Assembly (NCBI RefSeq): GCF_003426775.1
Contig: NZ_QJUG01000030.1
Coordinates: forward strand, 1 to 51,844
Direction: 5' to 3'
Length of the DNA: 51,844 nucleotides
DNA from: Allorhizocola rhizosphaerae
GTDB taxonomy: Bacteria > Actinomycetota > Actinomycetes > Mycobacteriales > Micromonosporaceae
Below, one piece after another: positions 8,157 through 16,588 of this stretch. The translations under genes and the position numbers were made by a program. Below the pieces are notes generated by a model. The model had not been told where the DNA came from and ran no database searches. It saw only the letters and a program-made list of their open reading frames with translations. Within the stretch, counting starts at the first letter, position 1. Each line of letters starts with the position of its first letter.

Positions 8157-9065
8157 TCACCGGAGCTGTGGCGCGACCGCGCCGGCGATGAGGTCCAGGT
8201 GGTCGAGGTCGGACAGGTCCAGAATTTGCAGGAACGCACGGCTGACGCCCAGCTCCGCGAGCTCGCGGAGCTGGGCGACAACCTGATCAGGGGTGCCGTA
8301 GAGGGGCGGCTTGTAGCCCACGGCCTCCGCGCGTCGCGCGGCCTCCGCCGCAGTCTGTCCACATGCGATGGTCTGCGCAACGGACAGCACCGGCATGGGC
8401 CGCGACTGCGCCTCGCACGCAGCGGCGACCCGGTCGATGACCGCCCGCGTCACGTCGAGCGAGGCGAACGGCACGTTGAACTCGTCGGCGAAGCGGGCCG
8501 CGAGCGAAGGCGTGCGCTTGGGCCCCTTGCCCCCGACGATGATGGGCGGGCGCGGCGTCTGCGTGGGCTTGGGCAGCGCCGGCGAATCGGTGAGCCGATA
8601 GTGCTTGCCGTCGAAGGAGAAACGCTGCCCGACCGGCGTGGTCCACATACCGGTGACGATGGCCAGCTGCTCCTCCAGCCGGTCGAAGCGTTCCCGTGTG
8701 GACGGGAACGGCACGCCGTAGGCCGCGTGCTCCGCCTCGTACCACCCGGCGCCCAGACCGAGCTCGACCCGCCCGCCGCTCATCTGGTCGACCTGGGCCA
8801 CCGTGACCGCCAACAGGCCCGGGTGGCGGAACGTGGCGGACGTGAGCAGCGTGCCGAGCCGGATCGTCGAGGTCTGCACGGCGATCGCCGCCAGGGTCGC
8901 CCACGACTCGGTGGGTCCGGGAAGCCCGTCTGCGCTGCCCATCGTCAGGAAATGGTCGGACCGGAAGAACGCGTCGTAGCCGAGCCGCTCGGCATGCTGA
9001 GCGATGCGAAGCTGGTCGGCGTACGACGCGCCCAGTTGGGGTTCAATGAAGATCACGAGCCGCAT
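8157..9065 (-). CDS. LLM-class F420-dependent oxidoreductase
   Basis: A 302-aa TIM-barrel luciferase-like monooxygenase-family enzyme, cytosolic, most likely F420- rather than FMN-dependent given the actinomycete host. Family blocks visible are MRLVIFIEPQ, ERLGYDAFFRSDHF, IRLGTLLTSATFRHPGLLA, DQMSGGRVELGLGAGWYEAEH, RFDRLEEQLAIV and PPIIVGGKGPKRT. Length fits the family. Substrate cannot be assigned. The ATG at 9063-9065 has no Shine-Dalgarno but a TACGAT -10 lies exactly 7 nt upstream, predicting a leaderless mRNA. Confidence 0.88.
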   Translation of the reverse strand: MRLVIFIEPQLGASYADQLRIAQHAERLGYDAFFRSDHFLTMGSADGLPGPTESWATLAAIAVQTSTIRLGTLLTSATFRHPGLLAVTVAQVDQMSGGRVELGLGAGWYEAEHAAYGVPFPSTRERFDRLEEQLAIVTGMWTTPVGQRFSFDGKHYRLTDSPALPKPTQTPRPPIIVGGKGPKRTPSLAARFADEFNVPFASLDVTRAVIDRVAAACEAQSRPMPVLSVAQTIACGQTAAEAARRAEAVGYKPPLYGTPDQVVAQLRELAELGVSRAFLQILDLSDLDHLDLIAGAVAPQLR

Positions 9066-9072
9066 GGCTCAA

Positions 9073-9078
9073 ATCGTA
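9073..9078 (-). promoter_or_regulatory. -10 box (TACGAT), leaderless LLM gene
   Basis: TACGAT lies 7 nt before the ATG at 9065 on the minus strand. This is the spacing seen for leaderless actinobacterial promoters. Confidence 0.55.
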
Positions 9079-9213
9079 GCCAACCGGTGTTCGATGAGCT
9101 CGCGCACCGAGATCATCGGCAGCGAGCGACTGCACCGTGGCGGTCCGGTCGAACACCGCGATGCCGGTGCCCCGCCCAGGACCCACCCTCAAGACAAAGT
9201 GAACGGCGCGACA

Positions 9214-9219
9214 TAGTGT
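9214..9219 (+). promoter_or_regulatory. -10 box (TAGTGT), leaderless alditol oxidase gene
   Basis: TAGTGT is followed by 7 nt and GTG at 9227. This decides the start in favour of 9227 over the GTG at 9218, which overlaps the -10 box. Confidence 0.55.
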
Positions 9220-9226
9220 GGCGCTC

Positions 9227-10456
9227 GTGCGAACGAACTGGGCGGGCAATGTGACCTTCAAGGCGAGCGGTGTCGCTCGCCCGACGACGATCGATGAGCT
9301 GCGCGAAGTGGTGGCCGGTGCCGACAGGGTCCGCGCCGTGGGCACCGGGCACTCGTTCAACCTGATCGTCGACACGACGGGTCGGCTCGTGTCCCTGGCC
9401 GACCTGCCGCAAGCCATCGACATCGACCCGGTCAACCAGACCGTCACCGTGCCGGCCGGCATGCGCTACGGCGAGCTCGTCACGCGCCTGGACGCCGCGG
9501 GCTTCGCGCTGCACAACCTGGCCTCGCTGCCGCACATCACCGTCGCCGGCGCGGTCGCGACGGCCACCCACGGCAGCGGTGTCAACAACGGCAACCTCGC
9601 GACACCCGTGTGCGCGCTCGAAATGGTGACGGGCAGCGGCGCACTGGTGTCATTGGACGGTGAGGCCCTGGCCGGCGCGGCTGTTTCCCTTGGGGCGCTT
9701 GGCATCGTCACCAAGCTGACGTTCCGCTTGGCGAAAACCTTTGAGATCATGCAGTACGTCTACGACGACGTGCCGCGCGAGGACGTCAACGAAATCCTGT
9801 CCAGCGGCTACAGTGTGAGCCTTTTCACCGATTGGCGGACCCCGAGGCGGGTCAATCAGGTGTGGCGCAAATGCCTGCCGGGCGAGCAAAACGCGTGGAC
9901 CGGCGGCACCCCCGCCGACGGCCCGCGTCATCCGATCCCGGACATGGACCCGGTCACCACCACGCAGCAGCTCGGTGTGCCCGGCCCGTGGCACGAGCGG
10001 CTCACCCACTTCCGGCTCGATCACACCCCGAGCGCGGGCGACGAGCTGCAGTCCGAATATTTCGTGCCGCTCGCCTCGGCGGAGGACGCCCTGAGCGCGC
10101 TCGATCCCATCGCCGAGCGGATCGCGGCCGTGCTGCAGATCAGCGAGATCCGTACGGTCAAGGCGGACAACCTGTGGCTGAGCCCGGCGTTCGAGCGCGA
10201 CTGCCTGGCCATCCACTTCACGTGGGTCAAGGACCCGGCCGCGGTCGGCGAGGTGATCGATCTGCTGGAGGAGCGGCTCGCCCCGTTCGACCCGCGGCCG
10301 CACTGGGGCAAGCTGTTCCACCGCCGCCCGGCCCTCCACGAGGGCTTCGTGGCGCTGATGGACCGCTACGACCCCGATGGCAAGCTGCGCAACGACTTTA
10401 TGGCCGCCATTGTCCAGAGTGGAGAAACTCCTGCACCGTCTGGGATGGCCCGCTGA
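9227..10456 (+). CDS. Alditol oxidase-like FAD-linked oxidase
   Basis: A 409-aa flavoprotein of the vanillyl-alcohol-oxidase superfamily, closest in pattern to Streptomyces AldO (xylitol/sorbitol oxidase). It opens with [10 protein letters not shown], carries GTGHSFN, whose His is the position used for covalent FAD attachment in AldO, then [19 protein letters not shown] in the FAD-binding domain and PHWGKLF near the C-terminus in the substrate domain. It should oxidise a polyol or aldonolactone with O2, making H2O2. The last 59 nt overlap the 3-prime end of the convergent cds1 gene; the final [12 protein letters not shown] tail lies in that overlap. Confidence 0.87.
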   Translation: MRTNWAGNVTFKASGVARPTTIDELREVVAGADRVRAVGTGHSFNLIVDTTGRLVSLADLPQAIDIDPVNQTVTVPAGMRYGELVTRLDAAGFALHNLASLPHITVAGAVATATHGSGVNNGNLATPVCALEMVTGSGALVSLDGEALAGAAVSLGALGIVTKLTFRLAKTFEIMQYVYDDVPREDVNEILSSGYSVSLFTDWRTPRRVNQVWRKCLPGEQNAWTGGTPADGPRHPIPDMDPVTTTQQLGVPGPWHERLTHFRLDHTPSAGDELQSEYFVPLASAEDALSALDPIAERIAAVLQISEIRTVKADNLWLSPAFERDCLAIHFTWVKDPAAVGEVIDLLEERLAPFDPRPHWGKLFHRRPALHEGFVALMDRYDPDGKLRNDFMAAIVQSGETPAPSGMAR

Positions 10457-11489
10457 GATCGAGGCCCTGCTCGGCGATCCAGCCGTCGTTGTAGTAAGTG
10501 TTGGCGTAACGCTCCCCGCCGTCGCACAGCAGCGTGACCACGGAGCCCTTCTCGCCGCGCGCGAGCATGCCCGCGATGAGCGCGAAGGCACCCCACAGGT
10601 TGGTGCCCGTGGACCCACCGACGCGCCGGCCCAGCAGCTCGCTGGTGATGCGCATCGTGGCGAGCGAGGCCGCGTCGGGTACCAGAATCATCTTGTCCAC
10701 AATGGACGGCAGGAACGACGCCTCGACCCTGGGCCGGCCGATGCCCTCGATGCGGGAGCCCTTGCCGGTCACCGTCGACCAGTCGCCGGACTCGTAGGCG
10801 GGGTAGAACGCCGAGTTCTCCGGGTCGACCACGCAGATTTTGGTGCAGTGCCGCTGATAGCGCACATACCGCCCGATGGTCGCGGAGGTGCCGCCCGTCC
10901 CGGCGCCCACGACGATCCACGTCGGCACGGGGTGCCGCTCCCGCGACATCTGCTGGAAAATCGACTCGGCGATGTTGTTGTTGCCGCGCCAGTCGGTGGC
11001 CCGCTCGGCATAGGTGAACTGGTCCATGAAGTGCCCGCCGCGCTCGCGCGCGACCGAGATTGCCGCCGCCACAACCTGAGCTGGATCGTTGACCAGGTGG
11101 CACGCGGCCCCCTGAAACTCGATGAGCTCGCACTTCTCCTTGCTCGTGGACGCGGGCATGACGGCGACGAACGGCAGGCCGAGCATGCGTGCGAAGTACG
11201 CCTCCGACACCGCGGTCGAGCCGGACGACGCCTCGACGATGGTCGTGCCGGGCCGGATCCAGCCGTTGCACAGCGCGTGCAGAAAAAGCGATCGGGCCAG
11301 CCGGTGCTTGAGCGAGCCGGTCGGGTGCACGGACTCGTCCTTGAGATATAGATCGATGCCCCAGGCGGGCGGGAGCGGGAACGGCAGCAGGTGCGTGTCC
11401 GCGCTGCGGTTCAGATCCGCGCTCACGCGCGTGATCGCCTCCGACACCCACGCCCGGTCCATGTCGCTACATCGATCCAGCTGCTCCAT
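10398..11489 (-). CDS. cds1: PLP-dependent L-cysteine desulfhydrase Cds1-like
   Basis: A 363-aa fold-type II PLP enzyme of the cysteine-synthase superfamily matching the actinobacterial Cds1 group, which releases H2S, pyruvate and ammonia from cysteine. The PLP lysine is in [28 protein letters not shown] binds the substrate carboxylate, [14 protein letters not shown] binds the PLP phosphate, and [11 protein letters not shown] near residue 290 is typical of the group. The ATG at 11489 is supported by a TAGTCT -10 exactly 7 nt upstream. It lies downstream of a same-strand Lrp-family regulator, a likely controller. It overlaps the convergent alditol oxidase gene by 59 nt. Confidence 0.88.
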   Translation of the reverse strand: MEQLDRCSDMDRAWVSEAITRVSADLNRSADTHLLPFPLPPAWGIDLYLKDESVHPTGSLKHRLARSLFLHALCNGWIRPGTTIVEASSGSTAVSEAYFARMLGLPFVAVMPASTSKEKCELIEFQGAACHLVNDPAQVVAAAISVARERGGHFMDQFTYAERATDWRGNNNIAESIFQQMSRERHPVPTWIVVGAGTGGTSATIGRYVRYQRHCTKICVVDPENSAFYPAYESGDWSTVTGKGSRIEGIGRPRVEASFLPSIVDKMILVPDAASLATMRITSELLGRRVGGSTGTNLWGAFALIAGMLARGEKGSVVTLLCDGGERYANTYYNDGWIAEQGLDLSGPSQTVQEFLHSGQWRP

Positions 11490-11496
11490 GCAGGTC

Positions 11497-11502
11497 AGAC
11501 TA
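11497..11502 (-). promoter_or_regulatory. -10 box (TAGTCT), leaderless cds1
   Basis: TAGTCT lies 7 nt before the ATG at 11489 on the minus strand, with no Shine-Dalgarno sequence. Confidence 0.55.
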
Positions 11503-11579
11503 GCGGGCCGCCCGCGGCGTCATCCTGACGATCTCTGGGCCGCTTGCGGGCCAAGATCGGGCTTGGACGGCGCCGCACT

Positions 11580-12062
11580 TTAGGGCGGCCCGCCGCGACT
11601 TGCTTTAGCAGGAGCAAGGGAAAGGGGCCGGGGGCGGGATTCCCATTTGGTGGACAGCGCGATGGTCGTGCGCGTGCTCGCCACCCCGGCCGTCCGGCCC
11701 AGCTGCACGACCAACCGCTCCAGCTCGGCGATCGTCGCCACGCGCAGTTTGAGCAGCAGCGACTCGTCGCCGGCGAGGAAGTAGCACGATTCGACCTCCG
11801 GGTACCCCCGGATCGCCAAGACAAGATCGTCGATGTCCACGCTGGTGTCGTGGACGATCCGGACGAGCGCGGTCACGCCGAGATCGATGGACTCCGGGTC
11901 GACATCGGCGTGGTAACCGCGGATCACCCCGGCATTCTCCAGCTTGCCCACCCGCTCGTGCACCGCCGGCGCCGAGAGGCCGACCTGGCGCGCGAGCTCC
12001 GCGTAGGACAGGCGCGCGTTTGCGCGCAAGAGGTCAAGCAGCTGACGGTCGATCGCATCCAC
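11580..12062 (-). CDS. Lrp/AsnC family transcriptional regulator
   Basis: A 160-aa DNA-binding protein. Residues 1-50 form the AsnC-type helix-turn-helix (DRQLLDLLRANARLSYAELARQVGLSAPAVHERVGKLE), followed by the hinge GVIRGYHADVDPESIDLG and a RAM ligand-binding domain with the CYFLAGDESLLLKLRV strand. Ligand is probably an amino acid. It precedes cds1 on the same strand by 90 nt, so cysteine is a reasonable effector guess. The GTG at 12062 has TAAGGT 8 nt upstream, consistent with a leaderless transcript. A C-terminal tail rich in Pro, Ala and Arg (residues 145-160) is extra to the family. Confidence 0.88.
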   Translation of the reverse strand: MDAIDRQLLDLLRANARLSYAELARQVGLSAPAVHERVGKLENAGVIRGYHADVDPESIDLGVTALVRIVHDTSVDIDDLVLAIRGYPEVESCYFLAGDESLLLKLRVATIAELERLVVQLGRTAGVASTRTTIALSTKWESRPRPLSLAPAKASRGGPP

Positions 12063-12070
12063 GGAATGTG

Positions 12071-12076
12071 ACCTTA
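12071..12076 (-). promoter_or_regulatory. -10 box (TAAGGT), leaderless lrp
   Basis: TAAGGT lies 8 nt before the GTG start at 12062 on the minus strand. An AT-richer stretch (12120-12185) between this gene and bldC is the likely shared control region. Confidence 0.45.
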
Positions 12077-12251
12077 GCCCCTAGGACGACCCGTTTCGAG
12101 GGACTAGTGCACGTAGAGGCCCATCTTCGGGCAATATACGAATTGAGTTCGCAATCATATCGCAGATATTCGTGAATGGTACCAAACCGCTGTTTCAGGG
12201 ACATCCAAGGCGGCCGGTGCTCTAATGAGACGCAACGACGAGGAGGTGAGC

Positions 12252-12500
12252 GTGGACACGGGAGATCGCCTGCTGACGCCCGGCGAAGTGGCCGCGCTGT
12301 TCCGGGTGGACCCTAAGACGGTGACCAGGTGGGCAGCGGCTGGACGGATCGGCAGCATTCGCACGCCCGGCGGCCACCGGCGATTCCGGGAGTCCGAGGT
12401 CAAAGCCCTCCTCGAAGGTGGGCTGGACTTCGACGAGGAAACGGGGCCACCGCCGCAACCGCACTCGGGCCAAACCGGTCAGACGGGGATGCATCGATGA
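12252..12500 (+). CDS. bldC: BldC-family MerR-like DNA-binding protein
   Basis: An 82-aa protein with a single MerR-type winged helix. LLTPGEVAALFRVDPKTVTRWAAAGRIGSIRTPGGHRRFRESEVKALL matches BldC, the developmental regulator that binds direct repeats cooperatively in Streptomyces. It lacks an effector domain, as does BldC, and has a longer acidic and Pro/Gly-rich C-terminal tail than the 68-aa Streptomyces protein. The GTG at 12252 was chosen because AGGAGG at 12241-12246 lies 5 nt upstream; an in-frame ATG at 12225 has no binding site. It is divergent from the lrp gene. Confidence 0.88.
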   Translation: MDTGDRLLTPGEVAALFRVDPKTVTRWAAAGRIGSIRTPGGHRRFRESEVKALLEGGLDFDEETGPPPQPHSGQTGQTGMHR

Positions 12501-12522
12501 AGAAGAACGAGGGCGCGTGACA

Positions 12523-12528
12523 TAAGTT
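12523..12528 (+). promoter_or_regulatory. -10 box (TAAGTT), leaderless orphan gene
   Basis: TAAGTT is followed by 6 nt and the GTG at 12535. No Shine-Dalgarno is present. Confidence 0.45.
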
Positions 12529-12534
12529 CTTCGC

Positions 12535-13842
12535 GTGACCACCAATCGACGCTCCGCACAGCTTCTGGTGGCGAGCCGCACCGCGCTGACGGAGGCGATT
12601 GCCCGCCACATGCCCGCCGGGGCCTACCGCGACTTCGTCGCCTGGGCCTTCTCCGCACGCAACCCACGACAGCAGGAGTTCTTGCAGGCAACGGGCGTCG
12701 TGCAGTTGATAAACATGAACACGACGCTCCTATCCGGACTGGTCTCCGACGATCGCTGGCCGGCCATGCTGCGCTATGCCAGCCTGATGAACGCCTACCA
12801 GGTCCTGGAGGTGATCTCCGACAATCTCGCGATCGGGCTCGGCCGCAGCGCCCTCGACGCGCCCGATCTGCAACGCCGCACGCTTGTCAGCACGGTCAAC
12901 CGGGCGATGATCGAAACGCTGACCCCGGGGCGGCGCACGCCGGCCGTGCTGCTGCTGGCCGGGCAGGCGCACGAGGCGGCCCGGCAGACCTCGGGCTTCC
13001 ACCAGAGCCTGGCGGCCGACAAGCACACCAGCGTGGCCGAGGAATACGCGCTTTTCCTCCAGGCGCAAGGGAAACCCGCCCCGCCGCTGGAGGAGCTCGA
13101 ATACGGGCTGTGGCCGGCGCTGGTCGCCAACGTCGAGACGTGCCGGGAACTGATTGAGGCCATGGGGGGCACGGCGACGCTGGGCATGCTGCGCCAGGGG
13201 CTCATGGACCGCTACCGGTCGGTGGACCGCACGCTCTACGCCGAAAACCTGTCCCGGCTGGAGCTGGCTTCGCTTGGGGCGCATACCATTCTGGTGGCCC
13301 CGACGTTGGCTTTTCTGGTGGGCGCCCTGGCGGAAAAGGTGCACGGGCTTTCCGGGTACCAACAAAATATTAAAAATGGTTTGGTACCAGACGTTCTCGC
13401 GGACGCCGCCCTGCTCGTCAGGCTGCAAAACGATATCGGCACCCGGCTGCTGCGCATGGCACCTCCGCAGCAGGCCGTGACGCTGCAACGGGCGCGCGGA
13501 TCGGACACCACGGCGGGCGTGGAGTCGCTGCTGCATCACGGCGACGACCCGACGTTCACCCGCCTGCACAAGGATCTGGTCAACGGCGAGAGCAACGTGG
13601 CGCTGTGGCACGCGCGGCGCGCCGACTCCCCCGACGACCAGTGGCTGGCCCTCGCCGACAGCCTGGCCTATTATGCGGGGCTGTATGCGCAGCACAGCGC
13701 GCGGTTGACGGCCGGGCTCGCGACGCTTGACGAACGGCTGGGCGACCGGCGGCCCAGCACCGCCATCGAACGCCTGGTGCGGTTCCACGAGCGGATGTAT
13801 GCGCACCGGCACACCGAGACCTTCGGGGAGTACGCGATTTGA
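12535..13842 (+). CDS. Unrecognised all-helical protein coupled to ubiX
   Basis: A 435-aa soluble protein I do not recognise. It is predicted almost entirely helical, with no signal peptide or membrane span. A segment near residues 295-310, LADAALLVRLQNDIGTRLLRM, faintly resembles the metal-binding NSE helix of class I terpene synthases, and FLVGALAEKVHGL precedes it, but no DDxxD motif is present, so this is only a hint. Its stop overlaps the TTG start of the flavin prenyltransferase gene (TTGA), so the two are probably translated together and may share a pathway. It follows bldC by 34 nt. Confidence 0.75.
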   Translation: MTTNRRSAQLLVASRTALTEAIARHMPAGAYRDFVAWAFSARNPRQQEFLQATGVVQLINMNTTLLSGLVSDDRWPAMLRYASLMNAYQVLEVISDNLAIGLGRSALDAPDLQRRTLVSTVNRAMIETLTPGRRTPAVLLLAGQAHEAARQTSGFHQSLAADKHTSVAEEYALFLQAQGKPAPPLEELEYGLWPALVANVETCRELIEAMGGTATLGMLRQGLMDRYRSVDRTLYAENLSRLELASLGAHTILVAPTLAFLVGALAEKVHGLSGYQQNIKNGLVPDVLADAALLVRLQNDIGTRLLRMAPPQQAVTLQRARGSDTTAGVESLLHHGDDPTFTRLHKDLVNGESNVALWHARRADSPDDQWLALADSLAYYAGLYAQHSARLTAGLATLDERLGDRRPSTAIERLVRFHERMYAHRHTETFGEYAI

Positions 13843-14471
13843 GCGCACGCAAGCCATGGATCGTCGGGGTTTCGGGTGCCTCGGGAACCCCTTATGCCGC
13901 TTCGGTTTTGCGGGCCCTGCTGGCCGCGGGGGAGCCGGTGGACCTGGTGGTCTCGCGGGCCGCGCGGCTGACGATCCTCGACGAGACGGGCCGGCCGTTC
14001 CGCGACGCGCACTGGCGGGACGACCTGGCCGCCTGGTTGGGCGCGCCTGTTCCCGTCGAGGGCTTTCGTTATTGGCCCGCGGGCGATCTGGGCGCCGGGC
14101 CCAGCAGCGGGTCCTATCCGGCGCGCGGGATGATCGTCGTGCCGGCGTCGACGGCCGCGTGCGCGGGCATCGCGTTGGGGCTGTCCAAGGACCTGCTGCA
14201 GCGGGCGGCCGAGGTGTGCCTCAAGGAGCGCCGGCCCGTGGTGGTGGTGCCGCGCGAGACGCCCGTGACGCGCAGCCATCTGCTGCACCTGGTGGAGCTC
14301 ATCGACGCGGGCGCCACGGTTTTGCCGGCCTCGCCCGGGTTCTACGGCGTCGGGGCGTCGGCGTCCGCCGCGCAGCTGGTGGACTTCGTCGCGGGCAAGG
14401 TGCTCGACGCGATCGGGGTCAAGCACGACCTACTGGTGCGCTGGAGCGGAATGCGGCCGCCAGCCGAGTAG
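13839..14471 (+). CDS. ubiX: UbiX-family flavin prenyltransferase
   Basis: A 210-aa flavoprotein that joins dimethylallyl phosphate to FMN, making prenyl-FMN for UbiD-type decarboxylases. Family signatures are the N-terminal VGVSGASGTPYA phosphate loop, the PSSGSYPARGMIVVPAS block, the AEVCLKERRPVVVVPRETP segment with the conserved Glu/Arg, and PGFYG near residue 165. In futalosine-pathway actinomycetes, prenyl-FMN serves the UbiD-like decarboxylase of menaquinone synthesis; no ubiD occurs in this window. The TTG at 13839 was chosen for GGGGAG 8 nt upstream and the 4-nt overlap with the previous gene. The 3-prime end overlaps the convergent epimerase gene by 42 nt. Confidence 0.9.
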   Translation: MSARKPWIVGVSGASGTPYAASVLRALLAAGEPVDLVVSRAARLTILDETGRPFRDAHWRDDLAAWLGAPVPVEGFRYWPAGDLGAGPSSGSYPARGMIVVPASTAACAGIALGLSKDLLQRAAEVCLKERRPVVVVPRETPVTRSHLLHLVELIDAGATVLPASPGFYGVGASASAAQLVDFVAGKVLDAIGVKHDLLVRWSGMRPPAE

Positions 14472-15125
14472 GCGTCGGGCTTTGGCCGCGCTCCAGACAT
14501 GCGCTCCGGTGATGTGGAAAATCTCGCACCCGTCGCGGTAGTCGAGTGCCCTGACGACCGCGTCGCCGAGGTCGGTGGCCGACGTCGCGTGAATGGGTGT
14601 GCCGTCGGGCGTCTCGAACAGGATCGGCTTTCCCTTGTGCCACGGCGGTTTCCAGGCCGGCCAGGCGTCGTCGGGCGTGGGCCAGGCCAGGCGCAGGATG
14701 TTGACCGACAGGCCGAACTCCTGCGCGGCGGCGCGGCACACCTGTTCGCCGAGCCGTTTCGTCAGACCGTACGGGTCGCGGGCGTCGGCGGGCACGGACT
14801 CGTCGACTGTGCGGGCCTTGACGTTTTCGTACACGGACAGGCTGCTGATATGGACCACGTGCGGCACACCGGCCCGTTTGGCGGCGGCCAGCGCGAGATA
14901 GGGCGCCTTGACGTTGATGTCGAACAGGTCGGCGGCCTCGTCGGTGCGCGTCATCACGGAATGGATGACCGCGTCGGCGCCTCGCATGGCATCGGCGAGC
15001 GCGTCCGGGTCCAGCGCGTCGTCGCCCTCGGCGCGGTCGAAGGTGTGCACAACGTGAAGGCGGGCCAGGGCCGGCGCGAAAAGGCTCGCGACATACCCTG
15101 ACCCGCCGATGACGACCACTCTCAT
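14430..15125 (-). CDS. NAD-dependent epimerase/dehydratase family protein
   Basis: A 231-aa extended short-chain dehydrogenase. The Rossmann loop GGSGYVAS is at residues 8-15, the active-site Ser lies in HISSLSVYE, and the catalytic pair is YGLTK (Tyr and Lys). The protein is short for the extended SDR class (usually about 300 aa), so the substrate domain is reduced. Substrate is unknown. Its ATG overlaps the TGA of the upstream DEAD-helicase gene (ATGA), indicating cotranslation. Its end overlaps the convergent ubiX by 42 nt. Confidence 0.82.
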   Translation of the reverse strand: MRVVVIGGSGYVASLFAPALARLHVVHTFDRAEGDDALDPDALADAMRGADAVIHSVMTRTDEAADLFDINVKAPYLALAAAKRAGVPHVVHISSLSVYENVKARTVDESVPADARDPYGLTKRLGEQVCRAAAQEFGLSVNILRLAWPTPDDAWPAWKPPWHKGKPILFETPDGTPIHATSATDLGDAVVRALDYRDGCEIFHITGAHVWSAAKARRLLGWRPHSAPAHQ

Positions 15126-16441
15126 CTGGACAGTGTGCGCCTCTTCCCCGGTCGGCGCTTCTCCATCTTGCGCGGCTTCGGCGGCTCGTCGACCACCGGG
15201 ACGCCGGACGGCTCGCGTGCCCCGGTCAGCTCGGTCAGCTTCGGGTCGGACAGGCGCACGCGGTGCTGCGCGGGCGCTTGCACACCGGCCTTTTCGAGCA
15301 TCGTCACGGTTTCGCGGCGCTGCTTGGGAAGGACCAGGGTGGCCACGGCGCCGGACTCGCCGGCACGCGCCGTGCGGCCCGCGCGGTGCAGGTAATCCTT
15401 GGCATCCTTGGGCGGATCGAAGTGCAGGACGAGCGAGACGCCGTCGACGTGGATGCCACGCGCGGCCACGTCGGTCGCCACCAGCACCCGCACCCGGCCC
15501 TCGCGGAACTCGGCAAGCGTGCGCGTGCGCACCGCCTGGGTCTTGCCGCCGTGCAGGCCGCCCGCCCGCACACCGAGCTCGCGCAGCTGCCCGACCAGCC
15601 GGTCGACCGCCAGCTGGGTGCGCACGAACATGATCGTGCTGCCCGCGCGGTTGGTGATCGCAGCCGCGATCTTGAGCTTCTCCTGTGGCGGGATCAGCAG
15701 CAGCATGTGCTCCATAGTGGACACACTGGCGGCCGACGGTGCGGTCGAGTGGGTCACCGGGTCGCTCATGAACCGCGCGACCAGCGCGTCCACGTCATTG
15801 TCCAATGTGGCCGAAAAGAGCAGATGCTGTGCCTGCTCCGGCACCCGCGACAGCAGCTGGGTGACCTCCGGGAGGAAGCCCATGTCGGCCATCTGGTCGG
15901 CCTCGTCGAGCACGGAAACCTCGACCTCTTCGAGCGAGCACGCGCCGCGCTCGATCAGATCACCCAGCCGGCCGGGCGTGGCGATAATCACGTCGAGGCC
16001 TCGCTGCAGCCCGGTGATCTGGCGGTCATACGGAACTCCGCCGACCGCGGTGCCCAGGTAGAGCCCGACCGTCCGGGCCAGCGGGCGCAGTGCGTCTGCG
16101 ACCTGCATGGCCAGCTCACGGGTGGGCACCATGACCAGTGCGCGGGGGTGATGGGGACGCGCGGGCTTGCCCTCGGCCAGCCGCGACAGCAGCGCGAGCC
16201 CGAAGGCCAGCGTCTTGCCCGAGCCGGTCTGACCCCGGCCGAGCACATCCCGCCCGGCCAGCGCGTCGGGAAGGGTGGCCGTCTGGATCTCGAACGGCGC
16301 GTGGATGCCCTGCTGGGACAATGCCTTGACCAACTTTGCCGGTACGCCGAGGGCCCCGAAGCCGTCGGTCGGCAAGTCAACTGTGTCGATGTCGATGTCG
16401 AACACCGACGGAAGCCGTGCAGGGTCGATTGAAGGGCGCAT
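15122..16441 (-). CDS. DEAD/DEAH-box RNA helicase
   Basis: A 439-aa ATP-dependent RNA helicase. Motifs in order: Q-motif region around GIHAPFEIQ, Walker A GQTGSGKT, PTRELA, the TPGR motif, DEAD variant DEAD in VSVLDEADQM, SAT in LLFSATLD, then domain 2 with ATDVAARGIHV and HRAGRTARAG. A basic tail (KPRKMEKRRPGKRRTLSR) probably contacts RNA. It would remodel mRNA or rRNA, as in cold adaptation or ribosome assembly. I placed the start at MRPSIDPA (16441) because the longer frame to 16519 adds a Cys-rich stretch outside the family; an AGAGG lies 14 nt upstream. It is coupled to the downstream epimerase gene. Confidence 0.9.
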   Translation of the reverse strand: MRPSIDPARLPSVFDIDIDTVDLPTDGFGALGVPAKLVKALSQQGIHAPFEIQTATLPDALAGRDVLGRGQTGSGKTLAFGLALLSRLAEGKPARPHHPRALVMVPTRELAMQVADALRPLARTVGLYLGTAVGGVPYDRQITGLQRGLDVIIATPGRLGDLIERGACSLEEVEVSVLDEADQMADMGFLPEVTQLLSRVPEQAQHLLFSATLDNDVDALVARFMSDPVTHSTAPSAASVSTMEHMLLLIPPQEKLKIAAAITNRAGSTIMFVRTQLAVDRLVGQLRELGVRAGGLHGGKTQAVRTRTLAEFREGRVRVLVATDVAARGIHVDGVSLVLHFDPPKDAKDYLHRAGRTARAGESGAVATLVLPKQRRETVTMLEKAGVQAPAQHRVRLSDPKLTELTGAREPSGVPVVDEPPKPRKMEKRRPGKRRTLSR

Positions 16442-16588
16442 GAACGCTTTCGTAACCTCTCGGGTGGGCGCATCCCCGCGCAAACAACCACACCCGCAGG
16501 AACGCTGGAAGGACGCCATGGTCGCGTCCGGACAACCGGATAAGCGTACAGCTACCGCCCGGAAATCACACCTCGATTGTTGCGGCGC

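Noticed and set aside
6338-8380. A 680-codon minus-strand open frame opposite the SGNH and LLM genes
   Set aside because: It is antisense to two clear genes, is His/Arg/Val-rich and has no domain; it is an effect of the GC-rich codon pattern.
12120-12185. An ACGAAT/ATTCGT inverted pair between lrp and bldC as an Lrp operator
   Set aside because: Arms are only 6 bp and widely spaced; the evidence is too thin to list.
16442-16519. A Cys-rich N-terminal extension of the DEAD helicase
   Set aside because: The family begins near MRPSIDPA, and the extension lacks both a binding site and a leaderless -10 at the right spacing.
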